DNA of 21,916 nt, taken from Dehalococcoidia bacterium (GTDB lineage: Bacteria > Chloroflexota > Dehalococcoidia > Dehalococcoidales > Fen-1064). The stretch lies in assembly GCA_003153955.1 (NCBI GenBank), contig PMCB01000103.1, positions 1-21,916 on the forward strand. The letters are read 5' to 3'. The position numbers and the translations under genes were made by a program. A model generated the notes under the pieces. That model was given only the letters and a program-made list of their open reading frames with translations, had not been told where the DNA came from and ran no database searches. Positions 12,892 to 21,247 of this stretch are shown here, in pieces (the first letter of the stretch is position 1; each line of letters opens with the position of its first letter).

Positions 12892-13524
12892 ATGAACTTA
12901 GTCGATATGAGAACGATTGTGAGACGGGACCTGCGCGACGAGGATGCCAATAATTACCGCTGGACGAATGATGAACTGGACAGGCACATCGGCCACGCGG
13001 TGAAAGATTATTCAGGGGCTGTCCCTTGTGAGCAAAAAGCGATTAAAGTGACGGTATCAGGCTCCAGGGAAATAGATATTTCTGTGTTGAGCGACCGTAT
13101 AATGGTGGAGGCTGTCGAATACCCGATCGGTAATTTTCCCTGCAGATTCCAGCGTTTTTCTTTGTGGGGCGATGTCATCACTTTGCTCGGTGATGAGATA
13201 CCGGACGGTTCCAATGTCTGCATTTATTATGGTCATCAGCACACTCTTAATGTCAATAACTCCACAATTCCTGGGTGGCATGAAGATTTAATTGCCGCCG
13301 GTGCCAGCGGTTATGCGGCAGTGGAATGGTCAGTTTATGCGGTCAACCGCGTTAATGCCGGGGGCAATGGTACTGCCGGAGATTTGCTCAGTTGGGGCCG
13401 CGAGAAACTGGATTTCTTTCGTCTGGAACTGAAAAGGCTGGGCAGGAAAAACCGGGTTAGAGAGCATTCCCTTTATCGTCCGTTGTACAAACCGGTATCG
13501 AAAACTACTGATTATGGGCCTTAG
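12892..13524 (+). CDS. Phage head-tail adaptor-like protein, 210 aa
   Basis: It probably forms the ring joining the portal to the tail. The N-terminus (MRTIVRRDLRDEDANNYRWT, NDELDRHIGHAVKDYS) is the two-helix start typical of gp6-type adaptors, in which acidic and aromatic residues follow 'RRDLRDED..YRWT'. A beta-rich middle (IKVTVSGSREIDISV, VCIYYGHQHTL) and a C-terminal helical part (EKLDFFRLELKRLGRK) follow. AGAGGTG lies five bases before the ATG. The gene sits between capsid and tail genes, which supports the call. Family assignment is by pattern and position. Confidence 0.6.
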   Translation: MNLVDMRTIVRRDLRDEDANNYRWTNDELDRHIGHAVKDYSGAVPCEQKAIKVTVSGSREIDISVLSDRIMVEAVEYPIGNFPCRFQRFSLWGDVITLLGDEIPDGSNVCIYYGHQHTLNVNNSTIPGWHEDLIAAGASGYAAVEWSVYAVNRVNAGGNGTAGDLLSWGREKLDFFRLELKRLGRKNRVREHSLYRPLYKPVSKTTDYGP

Positions 13525-13540
13525 TAAAAAGGAATAACGA

Positions 13541-15544
13541 ATGAGGACATTATCTGCGACATTACTGGCGGCTCAGCAATCGGCCAGCCACACGCCGGCG
13601 GTAAAAATCGAGGTTAAAAATAAAATGGCCGGCGTTACCCGCCTTAATTGGGAAAGGTTGTACCAGGGCAGTGAGGATGAATATTATCATGGGCTCACCG
13701 CGGCCGCCGACGGCTCTTTGATCAGAACGAGAGTTACTTTACCCGGCGACGGACGAAAACTTTACCGACAACGTGTAGACAATCCCGGCGTTAAGTCGGA
13801 TTTCAGTGCATGGACTTATACCAACCAGGATAATTGCCTAGCAGTAGCAGCAGCGGCATGCGGCAGCGAGGTTTCGATGTTCTGGATAAACAGCAACCGT
13901 GAATTGAGGCGGTTGAAAAGCAATAACTACGGCATAAGCTGGGCGAACGCGGAATTACTGGATTATTCCCCTTCAACCGATGTTCACGGCCTTGCGGCGG
14001 TTTATAAACCGAATGGCGATTTGGCGGTCTTCTTTACGAATCAGATGAGCCTGCTCATCAAGCAGTGCAGCGGCGGTAACTGGCAGGCAATATCAGATTG
14101 GGATAAAATCACTGGATATCTGTCCGGTGTCAGCGCCGTCTACGACCGCGATTGGAATTTAATAGTAACGGGACAGGACGCAAACGGGAATTACAAGGTC
14201 TGGCTGCTGATTTACGGCGACGGCGGCGCGGTGCCCGCCGGAGCCTGGTCGCCTTTGCAGGAATTGGCTTCAGCCCCGGCCGGCGGCAATTTTGAGTACG
14301 GGCCGGTTTTTCTGGACAAACCCGATGTTTACCGGACCGGTTATGTGGAAAAATTCAACGGGGTACAGAGCTACAGCCACCCATTTTTCTTGTCTTCAAT
14401 TCCGGAAACAGCTTTTTTCGAAGGCCTCTGGTGCGAGCCGTCTGCTTTTAGCGTTTCCTGTGAATACGGCCTGGCAATGGCACACGCCGGGGAGTACGGC
14501 TGGCTGTCCACGGCCAACGGCGTCTGGAGAACCGGTCCGGCCGAAGCAACTTTGGATATCACCAACGATATCGTTGAGGTAAAATATGAAACGCTGACCC
14601 GGGAAGGCCGCCTGCTGGTGACCCTGAGGAATGACGACGGTAAATATCAGTCACCGGGTGCTGGCAATTTGACGGTGTTAAATATCGGCAGTCAAATCGA
14701 ATTCAATCCGGGTTGTGTTACCACGGCAGGGATTGAAACGAGTCCCGGTCCTGTTTTCTGGCTGGACGGCTGGGAACACAACAGTTCCGGCGGTAAAAGC
14801 AGCCTGACTCTCTATGGTATTGGCGGCTGGCATCTGTTACAAAATTGGCGGGCCCGGCACCAATTCCGCTGGAACAGGGATTCCAATGAGATGTCGGTAA
14901 AACAGATCTTGGCGTTTGTTCTCGGTCGGGTTGGCATAAAACTGGAGACCAGTTCCGAGTCGCCGGTTGTCAACGGGTTCTATCCCGATTTTACGATTCA
15001 CCCCGAAGACAAAGGCGATCTGGTTGTTTTGCGGCTATTGTCTTTTGTGCCGGATATGATATTTATCGAAGGCGTAAAGGCATTTCTGGTAAACCCCCAA
15101 TCTACGGACAGCCCGGTTTGTACTTACGGACAATCCCACCTGATTTCTCAGGGAAAATATCATTACGGGAGCTGGCAGACCAACCAGATCCGCATCGAAG
15201 GGACCGATGCGGTTACCGGTGAGCCTGTTATCGCCGATGTATTTTCCTGGGAGCAGATGGCATTTATTAATGACCGGGTAAAACAGGTTACAGACAGAAA
15301 TATCAGTTCTGTAACTGATGCGCAGACACTGGCCGGAGCCTATCTGCGAAAGGCTGAAATCGAATCGACCGGCGGTTTGATAACTACCCCGGTCAACTGC
15401 GGCCAGCAATTATTTGATGTCATTGAAATAAACGACCCGCAAGCCGGATTAGCCGCTGCCAAAAAACGGGTAATGGGGATAACCATAAGTTATGTACCCG
15501 AGCGGGGGGAATACGAACAAAAACTGTTGTTGGGCGGAGTGTAA
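13541..15544 (+). CDS. Phage tail protein, propeller-like N-half and hub-like C-half, 667 aa
   Basis: Residues about 90-335 show repeated beta-strand blocks with Trp/Gly turns, including an Asp-box-like SNNYGISW (127-134), AVYKPNGDLAVFF and SAVYDRDWNLIV, the pattern of sialidase-like propellers. From about 340 the style changes to that of tail hub or baseplate proteins: VKYETLTREGRLLVTLRNDD (346-365), FWLDGWEHN, LTLYGIGGWHLLQNW, and later VTDAQTLAGAYLRK and GQQLFDVIEI. It could be the cell-contacting tip of a tail, combining binding and hub functions. No membrane segment, cysteine pattern or enzyme motif is obvious. It starts 16 bases after the adaptor gene with AAAGGAA seven bases before ATG. 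Tape measure and tail tube genes are absent. Confidence 0.55.
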   Translation: MRTLSATLLAAQQSASHTPAVKIEVKNKMAGVTRLNWERLYQGSEDEYYHGLTAAADGSLIRTRVTLPGDGRKLYRQRVDNPGVKSDFSAWTYTNQDNCLAVAAAACGSEVSMFWINSNRELRRLKSNNYGISWANAELLDYSPSTDVHGLAAVYKPNGDLAVFFTNQMSLLIKQCSGGNWQAISDWDKITGYLSGVSAVYDRDWNLIVTGQDANGNYKVWLLIYGDGGAVPAGAWSPLQELASAPAGGNFEYGPVFLDKPDVYRTGYVEKFNGVQSYSHPFFLSSIPETAFFEGLWCEPSAFSVSCEYGLAMAHAGEYGWLSTANGVWRTGPAEATLDITNDIVEVKYETLTREGRLLVTLRNDDGKYQSPGAGNLTVLNIGSQIEFNPGCVTTAGIETSPGPVFWLDGWEHNSSGGKSSLTLYGIGGWHLLQNWRARHQFRWNRDSNEMSVKQILAFVLGRVGIKLETSSESPVVNGFYPDFTIHPEDKGDLVVLRLLSFVPDMIFIEGVKAFLVNPQSTDSPVCTYGQSHLISQGKYHYGSWQTNQIRIEGTDAVTGEPVIADVFSWEQMAFINDRVKQVTDRNISSVTDAQTLAGAYLRKAEIESTGGLITTPVNCGQQLFDVIEINDPQAGLAAAKKRVMGITISYVPERGEYEQKLLLGGV

Positions 15545-15550
15545 ATAAAA

Positions 15551-15763
15551 ATGATTGTTAAAAAGGCGGTACTGCGAAGTTTCGATTCGGGGAACTATAC
15601 GGCGACGATCGAGATTTCGGGCAGCGGTAAAACTTATCTTGAAGGGGTCCCCGTGGCACATAATTTGCCGGCGGGAGAAATAACGGCCGGCAGAAAATTG
15701 GCGGTTCTCTTTTTTGATGAGCATAATGTGAAGGACGCGGTAGTGGTGGCAGTTTATGTTTAG
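15551..15763 (+). CDS. Small all-beta protein, possible phage spike/OB domain, 70 aa
   Basis: The sequence alternates hydrophobic and polar residues in about six strands (IVKKAVLRSF, YTATIEISGS, LEGVPVAHNL, KLAVLFFDE, VVVAVYV), as in the OB-like domain at the base of phage tail spikes. It lies six bases after the tail gene and is the last plus-strand gene, which fits hub-plus-spike order. The upstream AAATAAAA is a weak binding site, so expression may depend on coupling. Its role is inferred from position; the family is only partly recognised. Confidence 0.5.
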   Translation: MIVKKAVLRSFDSGNYTATIEISGSGKTYLEGVPVAHNLPAGEITAGRKLAVLFFDEHNVKDAVVVAVYV

Positions 15764-15771
15764 CCCGGTGA

Positions 15772-16050
15772 TTATTCGGATTTACCTCTAATCAGACGCT
15801 TGAGCGCGGTGTAGGAAATAATTACGCCGACAATAATTACCAGAATGCCGAGTATCGCGAACGGGTCATGTCTCAGGCGGCCGAACTCATCCCCCAGCGA
15901 ACCCCATGCACCCATAAAGCCTTCCCAATTGACTTCCGGACTCTGCCACATTCCAATGCCGAGCACCAGGATAATCACGCCGGCAATAAGAATGACCGCC
16001 GCTTTTATTCTGGTTGAAACGGGACTGCTTTTACTTTTCTTCGAAGGCAT
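15772..16050 (-). CDS. Two-TM membrane protein, 92 aa
   Basis: A basic N-terminus (PSKKSKSSPVSTRIK) precedes a first helix (AAVILIAGVIILVLGIGMWQ). A loop with NWEGFMGAWGSLGDEFGRLR follows, then a second helix (FAILGILVIIVGVIISYTAL) and a basic tail. With the positive-inside rule both termini are cytoplasmic. ATG 16050 was chosen; the longer frame from 16089 has no ribosome binding site and would add GACA-type residues without support. It lies 76 bases after the rseP stop on the same strand and converges on the phage module. No family recognised. Confidence 0.6.
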   Translation of the reverse strand: MPSKKSKSSPVSTRIKAAVILIAGVIILVLGIGMWQSPEVNWEGFMGAWGSLGDEFGRLRHDPFAILGILVIIVGVIISYTALKRLIRGKSE

Positions 16051-16126
16051 TTTAGCACATGCTCCCGTTAGGACTGCTCTTTGAGGCATTATAGTGCTGT
16101 TTTTGGAAGCGTGTCAAGAATAATTA

Positions 16127-17191
16127 CTATCCGATGCTTCCACCACGGATGATGCGTAAAATATCATGGTAGGAAATCACCAGAAACAAAAGCATTAACA
16201 GAAGGAAACCGATAGAATGTACCATCGCCTCAGTTTTCGGTGAAACACGCTTGCCGCGCCGTATCCACTCCACAAGGACGAAGACAATTCTGCCGCCGTC
16301 CATGGCCGGAATGGGGAAGATATTAACAATTCCAAGATTCAGACTGATAACCGCCGCAAAGCTCAATAAATTGGCAATCCCGGTTTTTACGATTTCGCCG
16401 GTCAACTGGGCAATGCCCACCGGTCCGGTAAGGCTGACCGGTATAGACCCTCTGATCATTCCCACAACACCGGTGACGAAAAGGACAATCATATTCCAAT
16501 AGCTGATGGCGCCGTTGGGGATGGCGACCCAGAACGGATCGCTTTTCCTGATAGCATTGGTGATAGCGACACCGGTAGCGCCCTGGTTGGCAGGGGCGTT
16601 GGCCTGCGGCGTCAATTCAACATCCGCAATCGTGCCGTTATAATGTTTAACCTCGACGGTAATCTGTGTGCCCAAATGCGACAGAATAATATTTTCGTAA
16701 TCATTCACGTTTTGCACCGGTTGCCCGTCGGCAATGAGAATAATATCGTTTACCTTAATACCTGCTTTAGCTGCGGGTGAATTGGCCACGACCTCCTCTA
16801 CAAAGACCTGCCCTTTGTCCGTGGAGTTGATGTTCACGGCTTCCAAATGCGGAATCATAAAAGCGATAGACAACAGGATGATGGGGAGCAGGATGTTCAT
16901 AATTGACCCGGCGCTGAGCACGACTAAACGGACCTGTATGCTTTTACCGGCCAAACTGCCGGGGATGTTAGGGTCCTCTTCTCCAGCCAGTTTATTAAAT
17001 CCCCCGAGAGGTATGGCATTCAGGGAATAAACCGTTTCACCTTTCTTGAATGAGAACAACCTCGGCGGCAGGAATATTCCGAATTCCTCTACCCGGACTT
17101 TGAAGAGTTTGGCGGTGAAGAAATGTCCGAGTTCGTGAGCAAGAATGAGAATAATTAATATCAGAAAAAAAGAAACCAGCGTAATCAGCAT
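16127..17191 (-). CDS. rseP: Site-2 intramembrane metalloprotease, RseP type
   Basis: It cuts membrane-anchored substrates, such as anti-sigma factors or signal-peptide remnants, within the bilayer. The zinc motif HExxH is H19-E20...H23 (LAHELGHFF) in the first helix. The third ligand, D298, is in FPIPAMDGGR. A PDZ domain lies at about 128-195 (VFVEEVVANSPAAKAGIKVN, DIILIADGQPV). Further helices are near 95-115, 228-250, 275-293 and 325-345. Length 354 fits. The ATG overlaps the dxr stop by seven bases, so it is coupled to dxr. The catalytic set is complete. Confidence 0.92.
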   Translation of the reverse strand: MLITLVSFFLILIILILAHELGHFFTAKLFKVRVEEFGIFLPPRLFSFKKGETVYSLNAIPLGGFNKLAGEEDPNIPGSLAGKSIQVRLVVLSAGSIMNILLPIILLSIAFMIPHLEAVNINSTDKGQVFVEEVVANSPAAKAGIKVNDIILIADGQPVQNVNDYENIILSHLGTQITVEVKHYNGTIADVELTPQANAPANQGATGVAITNAIRKSDPFWVAIPNGAISYWNMIVLFVTGVVGMIRGSIPVSLTGPVGIAQLTGEIVKTGIANLLSFAAVISLNLGIVNIFPIPAMDGGRIVFVLVEWIRRGKRVSPKTEAMVHSIGFLLLMLLFLVISYHDILRIIRGGSIG

Positions 17192-18333
17192 ATTTTATCC
17201 TGATTGAAGAGCTCCAGGGCTATGTCCCTTGCCCATCTATCTATATTAATAATATCATCCAGCGTGGGTTCGCCGATATTTTGGTGTGCTGTCATCACGC
17301 CTGCGACAATACGGGCGATACCGGTAAATTTTATTTTCCTGTTGAGGAACAGGTCGACAGCTATTTCATCAGCGGCACAAAGGGCGGTAGGGGCGGTTCC
17401 GCCGGTTTTGGCTGCTTTGACCGCCAGTTCCAGACACGGGAAGTTGTGGAAATCAGGCACCTCAAAGGTTAATTCTTTGATCTTGGTCCAATCCAATTTT
17501 GGTAATTCCGGATTAGGTACTCGTTCCGGCCAGGTCAGTGCATATTGGATGGGCAGCCGCATATCGGGGTAAGACATCTGGGCTTTGAAGGAACCATCGA
17601 CGAATTCCACCATCGAGTGAATGACACTTTGGGGATGGATGATAACATCGATCTGCGTCAGCGGCACGCTGAATAACCACCGGGCTTCCATGATCTCCAG
17701 CCCTTTGTTCATCAGCGTGGCACAATCAATCGTGATTTTTTTACCCATTTGCCAGGATGGGTGCCGCAGCGCCTGCTGCGGTGTGACTTTATCCAGTTGT
17801 TCCATAGAAAAATTGCGGAAGGGACCACCGGATGCGGTCAGCAGGATACGTTTGGGCGGCCGGGATTCGCCGTTTAGACATTGCCAGATGGCGCTGTGTT
17901 CGCTGTCGATGGGGAGGAGCCGGGCGCCGCTCTTTTGGGCTTCCCGTGTGATGATTTCCCCGGCCATGACCAGCGGTTCTTTGTTGGCGATAGCAACTTT
18001 TTTACCGGCTTTGACGGCGGCCAATGTGGCAAATAATCCGGCTTTGCCGGATGTGGCGACAATGACAACATCCACGTCCGGATGGCCGGCCATTTCTTCC
18101 ATGGAGAGTAGTTTACAGTTGTGAGAAATGAGTTTTGATTTTTCCACAGGCTGATGGTAAATAAATTCGGGTTTGAATTCGGCGATTTGCTCCGATAACA
18201 ATTCCAGGTTTTGTCCCGCTGCCAGTCCGACCACTCGGAAACGGCCGGCTAGATTGCGGACAACCTGCAGCGTCTGCCTGCCTATTGAGCCGGTAGAACC
18301 GAGAATCGCCAGTTTTGTTATTGAATTGACCAT
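17185..18333 (-). CDS. dxr: 1-deoxy-D-xylulose 5-phosphate reductoisomerase
   Basis: The second step of the MEP isoprenoid pathway: it isomerises and reduces DXP to MEP with NADPH and a divalent metal. The Rossmann motif LGSTGSIGRQ is at residues 11-20. Metal ligands D143 and E145 are in PIDSEHSAIWQ and E213 in MNKGLEIMEARWLF. Substrate loops ASGGPF and IIHPQSVIHSMVEFVDGSFK are present. Length 382 is normal. A perfect minus-strand TATAAT at 18342-18347 would start transcription only a few bases before the ATG, so the mRNA may be nearly leaderless. AGGGTG before the ATG is too close to serve as a normal binding site. It is separated from cdsA by the apt gene. Confidence 0.95.
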   Translation of the reverse strand: MVNSITKLAILGSTGSIGRQTLQVVRNLAGRFRVVGLAAGQNLELLSEQIAEFKPEFIYHQPVEKSKLISHNCKLLSMEEMAGHPDVDVVIVATSGKAGLFATLAAVKAGKKVAIANKEPLVMAGEIITREAQKSGARLLPIDSEHSAIWQCLNGESRPPKRILLTASGGPFRNFSMEQLDKVTPQQALRHPSWQMGKKITIDCATLMNKGLEIMEARWLFSVPLTQIDVIIHPQSVIHSMVEFVDGSFKAQMSYPDMRLPIQYALTWPERVPNPELPKLDWTKIKELTFEVPDFHNFPCLELAVKAAKTGGTAPTALCAADEIAVDLFLNRKIKFTGIARIVAGVMTAHQNIGEPTLDDIINIDRWARDIALELFNQDKIC

Positions 18334-18341
18334 ACACCCTG

Positions 18342-18347
18342 ATTATA
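18342..18347 (-). promoter_or_regulatory. -10 element for dxr
   Basis: A perfect TATAAT ends eight bases before the dxr ATG. The -35 position (TTCAAG at 21 bases, or weaker hexamers at 17) is poor. The predicted start lies 0-2 bases upstream of the ATG. Confidence 0.4.
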
Positions 18348-18423
18348 ACAAAGATATTTATTTTGCCGCTTGAATCTATGTAAATACTACTCAACTGAAG
18401 ATAGACAGTCAAATTACTCATTC

Positions 18424-18453
18424 TTGAACCATCTGTGAGAGTTATGCTAATAT
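18424..18453 (+). promoter_or_regulatory. Sigma-70 promoter for apt
   Basis: TTGAAC (18424-18429), an 18-base spacer and TAATAT (18448-18453). Transcription would start near 18460, giving a leader of about 27 bases with AGAGGGAAG before the ATG. Confidence 0.55.
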
Positions 18454-18486
18454 CCATACGTAACGACAGAATCAGAGGGAAGCAAA

Positions 18487-19044
18487 ATGTCTGAAAAAAA
18501 AGCGAAAAATAACGCCGGTTTGAACCCGGCAAGAGACCTGAAAAGTATTATTCGCACAGTTCCTGATTTCCCCAAGGCGGGGATTAATTTTTATGATATC
18601 ACTCCTATATTAAAAGACGGCAGGGCGCTGGCTTATACTATCGATACCATGGCCGACCATTTCAGCAACATGAATATCGATATTGTCGTTTCGATGGAAG
18701 CCAGAGGATTTCTTTTCGGTCCGGCCATTGCTTATAAACTCGGCGCCGGATTTGCGCCGGTGAGAAAACCGGGTAAGTTACCCTGGGACACCCATAAGGA
18801 AGAATATACGTTGGAATATGGTACGGACACCATTGAAATACACCAGGATGCGATTCAGGCCGGACAGCGCGTGCTGATAATCGATGATGTTCTCGCTACC
18901 GGCGGCACGGCCAAAGCCGTCACCAAACTGATTGAAAAAATGAACGGTAAAATCATCGGGGCGGCCTTTGTCATTGAGTTGTTGGCGTTGAAAGGCAGGA
19001 AGAACCTGGGGAGTGTGCCGGTTTATTCCCTGCTGCAGTATTAG
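18487..19044 (+). CDS. apt: Adenine phosphoribosyltransferase
   Basis: Purine salvage: adenine plus PRPP gives AMP and pyrophosphate. The PRPP-binding loop VLIIDDVLATGGTAKAV (129-145) is intact. The N-terminal core IIRTVPDFPKAGINFYDITP (21-40) and SMEARGFLFGPAIAY (69-83) are the classic Apt motifs. At 185 aa it carries a basic N-terminal extension of about 15 residues (MSEKKAKNN...) relative to most relatives. AGAGGGAAG lies 4 bases from the ATG; a later in-frame start is possible but less well placed. It stands on the strand opposite to its neighbours, ending 31 bases from the cdsA stop. Confidence 0.92.
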   Translation: MSEKKAKNNAGLNPARDLKSIIRTVPDFPKAGINFYDITPILKDGRALAYTIDTMADHFSNMNIDIVVSMEARGFLFGPAIAYKLGAGFAPVRKPGKLPWDTHKEEYTLEYGTDTIEIHQDAIQAGQRVLIIDDVLATGGTAKAVTKLIEKMNGKIIGAAFVIELLALKGRKNLGSVPVYSLLQY

Positions 19045-19075
19045 CGCCGGTTGAATAACTTTCACACAATTGCGG

Positions 19076-19930
19076 TTAATAAAGTTTAAACAATACCGCG
19101 GCGTAATATACCACAATCGCCGCAAAAACCAGGCTGTCGATTCTATCCAGCATGCCGCCGTGCCCGGGGAAAAGATTACCGGAATCTTTAACTCCGGTAT
19201 TCCGTTTAAACAAAGATTCTACCAGGTCGCCCAATTGCCCGAAAACACTGACCAGTAAACCGACAATTACCAGCTGCCACCAATTGAGATAATGACTCAC
19301 GCTTAAAGGCGTATTTAATACGAAAAGCAGACTGACTGCCACTCCGCCAAATAATCCGCCGATGCATCCTTCCCATGATTTTTTAGGGCTGATCACCGGA
19401 GCCATTTTGTGTTTTCCAAACGCGCTGCCGATGAAGTAGGCCAGCGAATCCGAGCCGAATGAAGCGAACACCGCTAAAAAGACCCAATTTCTTCCGATAG
19501 TTGAAGCGCTGCCGCCTAATCCACGCAGCGCGACGAAATAACCAAGAAACCATCCGATATAAAGTATCTCGGCTAATGTCCATGACCAGTCAGTGAAAGC
19601 CCCTGTTTTTTGCTTCCGGGTTAAAAGAACTATCAGCGAGACAACCATGCCGGAAGTAATAATCGCGGGGAGGAGCAGGCCCGAATCGAAACGGACGGCC
19701 AGCCATTTATTAATTCCCGCATTGCGGGCCACAATTATCAATACCGTCCAGATAATACCTAAAATAGAGAGAGTTTGTGTCTTCAGTTCTTTGGTCAGAC
19801 GGAAGAATTCGATCGCCGCCAGCAATCCGACGACAGCTGCCGCGATAGTAAAATACGGTTCTCCGAACCAGATAATCAGACTGAGAACAGGGATTGCCCA
19901 GATTGCTGTAACAATTCTGTTTTTAAGCAT
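19076..19930 (-). CDS. cdsA: Phosphatidate cytidylyltransferase (CDP-diglyceride synthase)
   Basis: A membrane enzyme that converts phosphatidate and CTP to CDP-diacylglycerol, the branch-point phospholipid precursor. The family signature near residues 239-265 is complete: SLFKRNTGVKDSG followed by LFPGHGGMLDRID. About eight hydrophobic helices are visible, for example at 10-40, 54-70, 86-104, 120-136, 150-170, 190-206, 218-232 and 266-282. DSLAYFIGSAFGK and SPKKSWEG are further conserved blocks. Length 284 is normal. It starts nine bases after uppS, so the two are co-transcribed, and converges on apt. Confidence 0.93.
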   Translation of the reverse strand: MLKNRIVTAIWAIPVLSLIIWFGEPYFTIAAAVVGLLAAIEFFRLTKELKTQTLSILGIIWTVLIIVARNAGINKWLAVRFDSGLLLPAIITSGMVVSLIVLLTRKQKTGAFTDWSWTLAEILYIGWFLGYFVALRGLGGSASTIGRNWVFLAVFASFGSDSLAYFIGSAFGKHKMAPVISPKKSWEGCIGGLFGGVAVSLLFVLNTPLSVSHYLNWWQLVIVGLLVSVFGQLGDLVESLFKRNTGVKDSGNLFPGHGGMLDRIDSLVFAAIVVYYAAVLFKLY

Positions 19931-19939
19931 TTGCCCCGC

Positions 19940-20650
19940 TTATGATCCGCCGAAACGGCGGTTCCTTCGGCTATAATCGATCAGAGCGTTTTCGATGTCT
20001 TTTTTACCAAAATCTGGCCATAGGACGTTTGTAAAATAAAACTCACTATAGGCGGTCTGCCATAACAAATAATTGCTTAAACGCATTTCGTTGGAGGTCC
20101 GGATCAGCAAGTCGACATCAGGCATATCTCCGGTATAAAGATAGCGGCTGAAAGATTTTTCATCCAGCGGCTGCGGCTTATCGGGGTCAGCCGTAAATTT
20201 GGCGATGGCATCTATGATCTCTGCCCGTCCCCCGTAATTCCAGGCGACGCCGAGTGTCATGCCGTCGTTTTTGGCAGTCAATGACACGGCACGCGAAATC
20301 GCTTTTTGGAGACTGGTCGGCAACCCATTTAGTCTGCCGATGTGGCGGATTCTGATGTTTTTCTCATTGATTTTGTCCAGCTGCTCGTCGACAAAATGTT
20401 CAACGAGTTTAAACAAGCCGTTGATTTCTGGTTCGGGGCGGTTCCAATTTTCGGTGGAAAAACCATAGAAAGTGACATATTTGATGGGGTATTCACTGAT
20501 GTACTGAATCATCCGCATCATGTTCAATACGCCTTCGCGATGACCGCTGAGCCGTGGCAAACCATGTTTTTCTGCCCATCTACCGTTACCGTCAGGTACA
20601 ATGGCTATATGCACGGGTAATGGTAAGATATTTTCCGCAGTTCGGTTCAT
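19940..20650 (-). CDS. uppS: Isoprenyl (undecaprenyl) diphosphate synthase, cis type
   Basis: It adds isopentenyl units to farnesyl diphosphate to make the C55 carrier lipid for cell-envelope building. The catalytic Asp is D20 in VPDGNGRWA, followed by HGLPRLSGHREG. FYGFSTENWNRP (61-72) and LLIRTSNEMRLSNYLLWQ (181-198) with YSEFYF (201-206) are the other signature blocks. LIRTS replaces the commoner LIRTGG or LIRTSG context. At 236 residues it is at the short end of the family. The start follows frr by about 34 bases; the binding site (GAGAG) is weak. Product length cannot be told from sequence. Confidence 0.92.
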   Translation of the reverse strand: MNRTAENILPLPVHIAIVPDGNGRWAEKHGLPRLSGHREGVLNMMRMIQYISEYPIKYVTFYGFSTENWNRPEPEINGLFKLVEHFVDEQLDKINEKNIRIRHIGRLNGLPTSLQKAISRAVSLTAKNDGMTLGVAWNYGGRAEIIDAIAKFTADPDKPQPLDEKSFSRYLYTGDMPDVDLLIRTSNEMRLSNYLLWQTAYSEFYFTNVLWPDFGKKDIENALIDYSRRNRRFGGS

Positions 20651-20684
20651 TCTGGCTCTCTCGGGGATTCGGATGGACTGACAG

Positions 20685-21245
20685 CTAGACAGCCATAACC
20701 TCTTTTTCCTTGTCTTTGCCGATTTGTTCCATATTCACAGTATAACTGTCAGTTAGTTTTTGTAACTGATTCTGAAACAGTTTATGCTCGTCTTGAGAAA
20801 TTTCTTTGTTTTTCTCCTGAGTTTTCAGTCTTTCGAGGGCATCGCGCCGTTCGTTGCGGATGGCAATTTTCCCTTCTTCGATGCGTTTGTGGACAATTTT
20901 CAATAATTCCTGGCGGCGCTCTTCGTTAAGAGACGGAATTGTAATTCTGATAACGCGCCCGTCATTAATCGGGTTTAAGCCCAGTTCGGATTTCTGGATA
21001 GATTTTTCGATACTGGAAATACTGTTTTTATCCCAGGGTTGTACCACCAGTAAGTTCGCTTGCGGCGCTGTGATACTGCCCAGCTGATTGAGCGGCAGAA
21101 CCGTCCCGGCGTAATCGATCTTGAGGTGTTCAATCAGGCTGGGGGATGCGTGCCCGGTGCGGATTGTGGTGAGTTCTTTTTGTATCGCCTCAATCGTTTT
21201 TTTCATCTTTATTTCAGCGGCAGAGATGTTTTGATTATTAATCAT
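20685..21245 (-). CDS. frr: Ribosome recycling factor
   Basis: With EF-G it splits the post-termination ribosome. The 186-residue length and two-domain pattern are standard. The N-terminal helix KMKKTIEAIQKELTTIRTGH (about 14-33) is followed by ASPSLIEHLKIDYAGTVLPL and a small beta domain (QLGSITAPQANLLVVQPWD). The C-terminal helices start at LNEERRQELLKIVHKRIEEG and end at KEKEVMAV. The ATG is two bases after the pyrH stop, so the pair is coupled. Confidence 0.95.
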   Translation of the reverse strand: MINNQNISAAEIKMKKTIEAIQKELTTIRTGHASPSLIEHLKIDYAGTVLPLNQLGSITAPQANLLVVQPWDKNSISSIEKSIQKSELGLNPINDGRVIRITIPSLNEERRQELLKIVHKRIEEGKIAIRNERRDALERLKTQEKNKEISQDEHKLFQNQLQKLTDSYTVNMEQIGKDKEKEVMAV

Positions 21246-21247
21246 TT

